Below are positions 58,688 to 64,000 of a DNA stretch of 64,000 nucleotides, one piece after another; position 1 is the stretch's first letter, and the number at the start of each line of letters is the position of its first letter. A program made the translations under genes and the position numbers. Source of the stretch: an uncultured Oscillibacter sp. GTDB lineage: Bacteria > Bacillota > Clostridia > Oscillospirales > Oscillospiraceae. Below the pieces are notes generated by a model that worked only from the letters and a program-made list of their open reading frames with translations, did no database searches and was not told where the DNA came from. The stretch spans positions 1-64,000 of the forward strand of contig CAJUMX010000015.1 of assembly GCA_910587705.1 (NCBI GenBank), in the 5' to 3' direction.

Positions 58688-58736
58688 CTTTTGGCAATTT
58701 TCCCTTCCTTAAAATGCTTTGGAGGACCGCCGATTT

Positions 58737-59198
58737 ATGAAGAAGATCACCGAACTTACCGCGGAGCTGGCCGCGCCCGCCGTCGCGGAGGCAGGCTGCA
58801 CCCTCTGGGATGTGGAATATGTCAAGGAGGGCGGGACCTGGTACCTCCGGGTCCTTCTGGACAAGGAGGGCGGCGTGGACATTCTGGACTGCGAGGCCGT
58901 GTCCCGGAAGCTCTCGGACCTTTTGGACGAGGCGGACCCCATCGAGGGGAGCTATACCCTGGAGGTGGGCTCTGCCGGGGCGGAGCGGGCCTTGAAGCGG
59001 CCCGGGGACTTCGCCCAATTTTTGGGCAGTCCCGTGCTGGTGAAGCTCTACCGCGCCATGGACGGGCAGAAGGAGATTCCAGGCGTTCTCACGGCGTATG
59101 ACCCGGAGAGCGGGGCCGTTACCGTGGAGGCGGGAGGCGAGTCCCGGAGCTTTGAGAAGAAGGACGTGGCCCTGGTCCGCCTGCGGGTGGAATTTTAA
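58737..59198 (+). CDS. rimP: ribosome maturation factor RimP
   Basis: 153 residues, ATG 58737 (GGAGG). RimP landmarks: GCTLWDVEYVKEGGTWYLRV, GGVDILDCEAVSRKLSDLLD, YTLEVGSAGAERALKRPGDF. It assists assembly of the 30S subunit. First gene of the operon; ends with a short SH3-like domain (KDVALVRLRVEF). Confidence 0.93.
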   Translation: MKKITELTAELAAPAVAEAGCTLWDVEYVKEGGTWYLRVLLDKEGGVDILDCEAVSRKLSDLLDEADPIEGSYTLEVGSAGAERALKRPGDFAQFLGSPVLVKLYRAMDGQKEIPGVLTAYDPESGAVTVEAGGESRSFEKKDVALVRLRVEF

Positions 59199-59249
59199 GC
59201 GGCTGTTAGTACGAGAAACGTATTTCTATAATAAGGAGAATCGGCAAAG

Positions 59250-60473
59250 ATGAGAGGCAAGAAGCAGAAAGAACCCGCCGGTATGAACCCTGGGGAGATC
59301 TTCGCCGCCCTGGAGCTTTTGGAGCAGGAGCGGGGCATCCCTAAGGAGGCCATGCTGGAAAAGGTCATCAAGGCCATCACCACCGCCTACCAGCGGGACC
59401 ACAAGGACGTGGAGGAGGAAAACATCGTCGTGGAGGCGGACGAGGTCCACAAGGAGCTGCGCATGTTCATCCGCAAGACTGTGGTGGACGAGGAGGACTA
59501 CGTGGACCCCTTCAACGAGATGTCCCTGGAGGAGGCCAAGGCCCTCTCCGCCCGGTATGAGATCGGGGACGTGGTGAATATCCCGGTGGACAAGATGGAG
59601 TTTGGCCGCATCGCCGCCGGAAACGGCAAGCAGGTCATCATCCAGGGTCTCCGGGAGGCGGAGCGGGGCAAGGTCTATGACGAGTTTAACTCCAAGCAGC
59701 ACGAGATTCTCACCGGCGTGGTCACCCGCATTGACCCCCGGAACGGCGGCGCGTCTTTGCGCATCGGCACCGGCGCGGAGTCCACGGAGGCCCTGCTGCT
59801 GGCCGGGGAGCAGGTTCCCGGCGAGCCTCTGGAGGAGGGCATGCACATCAAGGTCTATGTGGTGGACGTGCGCCACTCCACCCGGGGGCCCCAGGTGCTC
59901 ATCTCCCGGACCCATCCGGGCTTGGTGAAGCGGCTGTTCGAGCTGGAGGTGCCGGAGATTTTCGACGGCTCCGTGGAGGTGCGGTCCATCGCCCGGGAGG
60001 CGGGCAGCCGCACGAAGATGGCCGTTTGGTCCCGGGAGGAGAACGTGGACCCCATCGGCGCCTGCGTGGGCCCCAGGGGCCAGCGGGTGGCCGCCATTGT
60101 CGACGAGCTCCGGGGAGAGAAAATCGACATCATCAAGTACAGCGAGGACCCCGCCGCGTTCATCGCCGCCGCCCTGGCCCCCGCCGACGTGGTGGAGGTG
60201 CGCATGGCGGAGGAGGGGGTCAAGGCCTGCCGCTGTGTGGTGCCCGACGATCAGCTGTCCCTGGCCATCGGCAAGGAGGGGCAGAACGCCCGTCTGGCGG
60301 CCCGGCTCACCGGCTATAAAATCGACATCAAGCCCCAGAGCTATCAGCCCGGAGAGGACGAGGAGCTCTTCCCCATGGAGAGTTCGGCGGCTTTGGAGGA
60401 TGCGGACAAAGAGGACTGCGCGGAAGGGGAGACCCCGGAGGGCGGAGAGGCCACGGAGACCTCCGCGGAATAA
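59250..60473 (+). CDS. nusA: transcription elongation/termination factor NusA
   Basis: 407 residues, ATG 59250 with AAGGAG. N-terminal RNA polymerase-binding domain (FAALELLEQERGIPKEAMLE), S1 domain (HEILTGVVTRIDPRNGGASL), two KH domains (NVDPIGACVGPRGQRVAAIV, LSLAIGKEGQNARLAARLTG) and an acidic C-terminal tail. The length is usual for Firmicutes NusA without the extra acidic repeats. It works in the cytoplasm on RNA polymerase. Confidence 0.96.
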   Translation: MRGKKQKEPAGMNPGEIFAALELLEQERGIPKEAMLEKVIKAITTAYQRDHKDVEEENIVVEADEVHKELRMFIRKTVVDEEDYVDPFNEMSLEEAKALSARYEIGDVVNIPVDKMEFGRIAAGNGKQVIIQGLREAERGKVYDEFNSKQHEILTGVVTRIDPRNGGASLRIGTGAESTEALLLAGEQVPGEPLEEGMHIKVYVVDVRHSTRGPQVLISRTHPGLVKRLFELEVPEIFDGSVEVRSIAREAGSRTKMAVWSREENVDPIGACVGPRGQRVAAIVDELRGEKIDIIKYSEDPAAFIAAALAPADVVEVRMAEEGVKACRCVVPDDQLSLAIGKEGQNARLAARLTGYKIDIKPQSYQPGEDEELFPMESSAALEDADKEDCAEGETPEGGEATETSAE

Positions 60474-60518
60474 GTTTGGCGCGGCGATCGGCCGCTTGGA
60501 GAGAAAGGGGGGACCCGT

Positions 60519-60791
60519 GTGCCCAAGGTGAAAAAGATTCCCCAGCGTCAATGTGTCGGCTGCCGGGAGATGAAGGACAAGAAGGCCCTTTTGCGGGTGG
60601 TCCGTTCCCCGGAGGGGGCGGTGAGTCTGGACTTCACCGGGAAGAAGCCGGGCCGGGGGGCCTATGTGTGCCCGGACGCGGATTGCCTGAAAAAGGCCCG
60701 GAAGTCCCGGGCCCTGGAGCGGGCCTTTGAGACCGCCATTCCCCCCGAGGTTTACGACGCCATGGAGGCGGAGCTGGGAGGCGGGACATGA
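60519..60791 (+). CDS. ylxR: YlxR/RnpM family RNA-binding protein
   Basis: 90 residues from a GTG at 60519. Contains QRQCVGCREMKDKKALLRVV, PGRGAYVCPDADCLKKARK and the C-terminal helix of DUF448. YlxR binds RNA and, in B. subtilis, has been linked to RNase P. It overlaps the next gene (ATGA). Confidence 0.92.
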   Translation: MPKVKKIPQRQCVGCREMKDKKALLRVVRSPEGAVSLDFTGKKPGRGAYVCPDADCLKKARKSRALERAFETAIPPEVYDAMEAELGGGT

Positions 60792-61543
60792 GCGGAAGGA
60801 ATGTATTGTCCCTTTTGGGGCTGGCCCTCCGGGGCGGGCGGCTGGCGGTGGGCGAGGAGCCCACGGCCCTGGCCGCCAAGGCCGGACAGGCGCGGCTGCT
60901 GTTGAGTAGCTCCGACGCGGCGGGGAACACCCTGCGCCGGGCGGAGCACCTGGCGGAGGAGGGCCATTGCCTCCATTTGACGCTCCCCTTTTCCAAGGCG
61001 GAGCTGGGCGGAGCCCTGGGCCGGGGCAGCGCCGCCATCGCCGCCCTGACGGATTTGGGCCTTGCTGCCGCCGTGGCGGAGCGGTTGGCCCAGCTGGACC
61101 CGGAGCGGTACGGCGAGGCCGCCGCCCGGATGGACTTGAAGCGCCGCCGGGCCAAGGAACGGAAGGAGGCTCCCCGCCGAGACCCGCCGAAACGGGAGCC
61201 GCCGCAAGGAAGGGACCGCCGCCCGCCCAAAAGAGCGGAGGGCCGTTCCCCCAGGGATGGGGGAAGGCCAGAGGAGCGCCGGACCGGAAAGCCCCGCCCC
61301 TGGGGCGGTGAGCGAGCTGGAACCAGCCGCCCCTACGGCGGCAGGCCGGGAGAGGGCCGTCCCCGGAGGGGGGAGCATCCTGGAGGGCAGCGACCTACCG
61401 GAGGCCGCGGCGAAAGGCCGGACCGCCCCGGCGGAGCGAGAGCTGCCGGAGGCCGCGGCGAGAAGCGTCCGCCCCGGTACGGAGGCAAGGCCGAACCCAG
61501 ACCCCCTCACGGTGGGGGCCGGAACAAGGGCGGGGGACGTTGA
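60788..61543 (+). CDS. L7Ae/YlxQ-family RNA-binding protein with a long Arg/Gly/Pro-rich tail
   Basis: 251 residues. Residues 1-105 form the L7Ae/L30e fold (LSLLGLALRGGRLAVGEEPT, ARLLLSSSDAAGNTLRRAEH), as in YlxQ. Residues about 115-251 are an extended basic tail rich in RR, GG and PP (GRDRRPPKRAEGRSPRDGGR type), far longer than normal YlxQ (about 100 residues). The tail could bind RNA or drive condensation; alternatively it is a low-complexity extension without a set role. Confidence 0.88.
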   Translation: MSGRNVLSLLGLALRGGRLAVGEEPTALAAKAGQARLLLSSSDAAGNTLRRAEHLAEEGHCLHLTLPFSKAELGGALGRGSAAIAALTDLGLAAAVAERLAQLDPERYGEAAARMDLKRRRAKERKEAPRRDPPKREPPQGRDRRPPKRAEGRSPRDGGRPEERRTGKPRPWGGERAGTSRPYGGRPGEGRPRRGEHPGGQRPTGGRGERPDRPGGARAAGGRGEKRPPRYGGKAEPRPPHGGGRNKGGGR

Positions 61544-61621
61544 GGTGCCGCCGCGGATGACTGGGCCTTGCCGGCCCGCATATGATTATAAAATTTCTCC
61601 GCTCCCAAGTCCGTCTGAAAG

Positions 61622-61644
61622 CCGGCGGAGGGTCCGCCGGTTTT
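61622..61644 (+). terminator. intra-operon terminator or attenuator before infB
   Basis: CCGGCGGA and TCCGCCGG around GGG, followed by TTTT, 40 bp before infB. Transcription of infB needs partial read-through or an internal promoter (AT-rich TATAAA near 61587). Confidence 0.65.
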
Positions 61645-61684
61645 CAAACGGGCTTCTGGAGAGGAACAGAACGAGGTGTTTTAT

Positions 61685-64000
61685 TTGGCTATTGAAAAAT
61701 ACAGAGTCCATGAGGTGGCGAAGGACTTCGGCCTGCCCACCAAAACCATTACGGAGATCCTGACGAAGTACGGTCCGGCCCCCAAGAACCACATGCAGGT
61801 GCTGACGGACCGGGAGCTTTCCATCATCTTTGACCAGCTGACCCAGGATCACGCCATTTCCGACATTCAGGTCATCTTCCAGGAGACCTATCAGGAGGCG
61901 AAGCCCGCTCCGGCGGCGCCCGCCCCGGCGGAGGAGCGCAAGACCGCTCCCCAGCCCGCACAGCCCGCGGCTCAGCCGACGCAGGGCAGACCCCAGGGCC
62001 AGCAGCGGCCCCAGCCGGGTCCCCAGTCCGGCGGAAACCCGCCCCAGAAGGGCGGCAAGCCCGCTTCCCAGCCGGCCCAGCCCGCTGCCGCCGGGCAGCC
62101 GCAGGCCCAGCCGGCCGTCCAAAAGCCCGCCAGCCGGGTGCCCCAGAAGAAGATCGTGGACACCCGAAAGGGCGGCGACGTGAACCTTGCCAAGTACGAC
62201 GAGCGCCTGGAGACCCTGGGCGGTCAGCAGGGCGAGCGGATGCAGCGCCAGCAGCGCTCCGGCCGGGAGAAGGTCCAGGGGCGCCAGCAGCGCCGGGGCG
62301 GCCCCGTGTTTTCCAACAAGCGCCGCCAGGACGAGGCGGAGAAGATGCGCCGCCTCCAGCTGGAAATTGCCAAGAAGGCCCCCGTCAAGGTCCAGATTCC
62401 CGACGAGATTTCCGTGGGCGAGCTGGCCAGCCGGATGAAGAAAACCGGCGCGGAGGTGGTCAAGGCCCTGATGAAAAACGGCATCATGGCCTCTCTGCCC
62501 CAGATGATCGACTACGATACCGCCGCCTTCATCGCCGAGGAAATGGGCTGCAAGGTGGAAAAGGAAGTCGTGGTCACCATCGAGGAAAAGCTCATCGACG
62601 TGTCCGAGGACAAGGCGGAGGACCTGATTCCCCGCGCGCCGGTGGTGGTGGTCATGGGCCACGTGGACCACGGCAAGACCTCCCTTCTGGATACGATTCG
62701 GAACACCTCCGTGGCCTCCGGCGAGGCCGGCGGCATCACCCAGCACATCGGCGCCTACCAGGTCCAGGTGAACGGCAAGCCCATCACCTTCCTGGATACC
62801 CCCGGCCACGAGGCGTTTACCTCCATGCGGGCCCGGGGCGCTATGATCACGGACATCGCCATTTTGATGGTGGCGGCGGACGACGGCATCATGCCCCAGA
62901 CCATCGAATCCATCTCCCACGCGAAAGCGGCCAATATTCCCATTGTGGTGGCGGTGAACAAAATCGACAAGGAAAACGCCAACCCGGACAAGGTCATGCA
63001 GCAGCTGACGGAGCACGGCCTGGTCCCCGAGGACTGGGGCGGCGAGACCATCTGCTGCAAAATCTCCGCTAAGAAAAACATCGGCATTGACAACCTGCTG
63101 GAGATGGTGACCCTGACCGCCGAGATGGCGGAGCTGAAGGCCAACCCCAACCGGGCGGGCCAGGGCACCGTCATCGAGGCGCGGCTGGACAAGGGCCGGG
63201 GCCCCGTGGCGACCCTACTGGTCCAGAACGGCACCTTGAAGCAGGGGGATATCATCATCGCGGGCACCGCCGTGGGCCGGGTCCGCACCATGCTGGACTA
63301 TAAGGGCGGGCGGCTTGCCGAGGCGGGCCCCTCCGTCCCCGTGGAAATCGCGGGCCTCAGCGAGGCCCCCACCGCCGGAAGCCCCTTCTTCGCCGTCAGC
63401 GACGAGCGGATGGCCCGGGAGCTGGTGGAGCAGCGCAAGGCCGAGGAGCGGGCCAAGGCCGCCGCCCCGGTGCAGAAGGTCAGCCTGGAGAACCTCTTCG
63501 ATCAGATCCAGGCGGGCGAGCGGAAGGAGCTGGCCCTCATCGTCAAGGCCGACGTCCAGGGCAGCGTGGAAGCCGTCAAGGCGTCCCTGGAAAAGCTCTC
63601 CAACGAGGAAGTGAACGTCCGGGTAATCCACGGCGGCGTGGGCGCGGTGAACGAGTCCGACGTCATGCTGGCCTCGTCCTCGGGTGCCATCATCGTGGGC
63701 TTCAACGTCCGCCCCGACGCGGCGGCACGGGACGGCGCGGCCCGGCAGAACGTGGATATGCGGATGTACCGGGTCATCTACGACTGCATCGACGAGATCA
63801 CCGCCGCCATGAAGGGCATGCTGGCCCCCAAGTACCGGGAGGCGCTGCTTGGCCACGCGGAGGTCCGCCAGACCTATAAGGTTTCCGGCGTTGGAACCGT
63901 GGCGGGCTGCTATGTCCAGGACGGCAAGATCGTCCGCAACTGCTCCATCCGCCTGGTCCGGGACGGCATCGTCATTCACGAGGGCGTGCTGGCCTCCCTC
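61685..64000 (+). CDS. infB: translation initiation factor IF-2 (partial, 3' end missing)
   Basis: 772 codons in view from a TTG at 61685 (GAGGTG, 7 bp), running off the right edge. IF2_N (IEKYRVHEVAKDFGLPTKTI), a Pro/Gln/Ala-rich linker of about 100 residues, a second IF2_N-like helix block (ISVGELASRMKKTGAEVVKA), then the G domain: GHVDHGKTS (G1), DTPGHEAF (G3), NKID (G4), SAKKNIG (G5). Domains II to IV follow (LALIVKADVQGSVEAVKASL). It positions initiator tRNA on the 30S subunit. Confidence 0.97.
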   Translation, partial: MAIEKYRVHEVAKDFGLPTKTITEILTKYGPAPKNHMQVLTDRELSIIFDQLTQDHAISDIQVIFQETYQEAKPAPAAPAPAEERKTAPQPAQPAAQPTQGRPQGQQRPQPGPQSGGNPPQKGGKPASQPAQPAAAGQPQAQPAVQKPASRVPQKKIVDTRKGGDVNLAKYDERLETLGGQQGERMQRQQRSGREKVQGRQQRRGGPVFSNKRRQDEAEKMRRLQLEIAKKAPVKVQIPDEISVGELASRMKKTGAEVVKALMKNGIMASLPQMIDYDTAAFIAEEMGCKVEKEVVVTIEEKLIDVSEDKAEDLIPRAPVVVVMGHVDHGKTSLLDTIRNTSVASGEAGGITQHIGAYQVQVNGKPITFLDTPGHEAFTSMRARGAMITDIAILMVAADDGIMPQTIESISHAKAANIPIVVAVNKIDKENANPDKVMQQLTEHGLVPEDWGGETICCKISAKKNIGIDNLLEMVTLTAEMAELKANPNRAGQGTVIEARLDKGRGPVATLLVQNGTLKQGDIIIAGTAVGRVRTMLDYKGGRLAEAGPSVPVEIAGLSEAPTAGSPFFAVSDERMARELVEQRKAEERAKAAAPVQKVSLENLFDQIQAGERKELALIVKADVQGSVEAVKASLEKLSNEEVNVRVIHGGVGAVNESDVMLASSSGAIIVGFNVRPDAAARDGAARQNVDMRMYRVIYDCIDEITAAMKGMLAPKYREALLGHAEVRQTYKVSGVGTVAGCYVQDGKIVRNCSIRLVRDGIVIHEGVLASL

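Overview
The window looks like a high-GC, anaerobic, spore-forming member of the Clostridia, probably a gut Oscillospiraceae-type genome. The reasons are a rubredoxin-type rubrerythrin, a group B [FeFe] hydrogenase, a stage II sporulation protein E, Firmicutes-style two-component systems, strong AGGAGG ribosome binding sites and the Gram-positive rimP-nusA-ylxR-L7Ae-infB operon. No tRNA or rRNA gene was seen.

Left chromosomal arm (1-10074): partial rubrerythrin and hydrogenase on the minus strand, then a DUF4340 protein with an OmpR-type regulator and kinase, a 48-residue protein, and a VanR/VanS-like regulator-kinase pair followed by a lipoprotein. The VanR-like gene has a perfect copy of the published VanR box upstream.

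Integrative and conjugative element (about 10075-49496, 39.4 kb): a Tn1549/Tn5397-like ICE with a TnpX/TndX-type large serine recombinase at its right end. Both ends can be placed to the base. Each has a GA dinucleotide, an 8-bp spacer and a 12-bp inverted arm (CCTGATAAAGAA). The host sequence on the two sides rejoins into a G+C-rich terminator hairpin, so the ICE sits in the loop of the terminator shared by the lipoprotein gene and spoIIE. Inside are a broken replication initiator, a two-domain ParB-like protein, ArdA and ArdC-type anti-restriction genes, MobC and relaxase with a candidate oriT, PcfB, sortase and surface proteins including a 2360-residue Cna-B repeat adhesin, a type IV secretion set (VirD4, Maff2, VirB6-like, PrgI, VirB4, NlpC/P60), an AT-rich cargo cassette (XRE-cupin regulator, AGCS amino-acid symporter, MalY/PatB C-S lyase), a sigma factor, HTH_16, TnpW, a small resolvase-like protein and TnpX.

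The most striking unexplained signal is a 13-bp palindrome, TCYCACSGTGRGA, found 15 times between about 11.1 and 47.1 kb, all inside the ICE. Most copies are at gene ends or just before ribosome binding sites, and I saw none in the flanking chromosome. Its length, odd centre and dispersion resemble the KorB operators of RK2, and the ICE encodes a ParB/KorB-like protein, so an element-wide regulon is proposed. Several transfer genes also appear to start at ATT or ATC behind good Shine-Dalgarno sequences.

Right chromosomal arm (49497-64000): spoIIE, an XRE membrane regulator, a PTS IIC-like transporter, a 28-residue hydrophobic peptide gene, Fe/Mn superoxide dismutase, a small lipoprotein, a copper amine oxidase N-domain-like protein, a beta-lactamase-family serine hydrolase, and the rimP-nusA-ylxR-L7Ae-infB operon, with infB running off the end.
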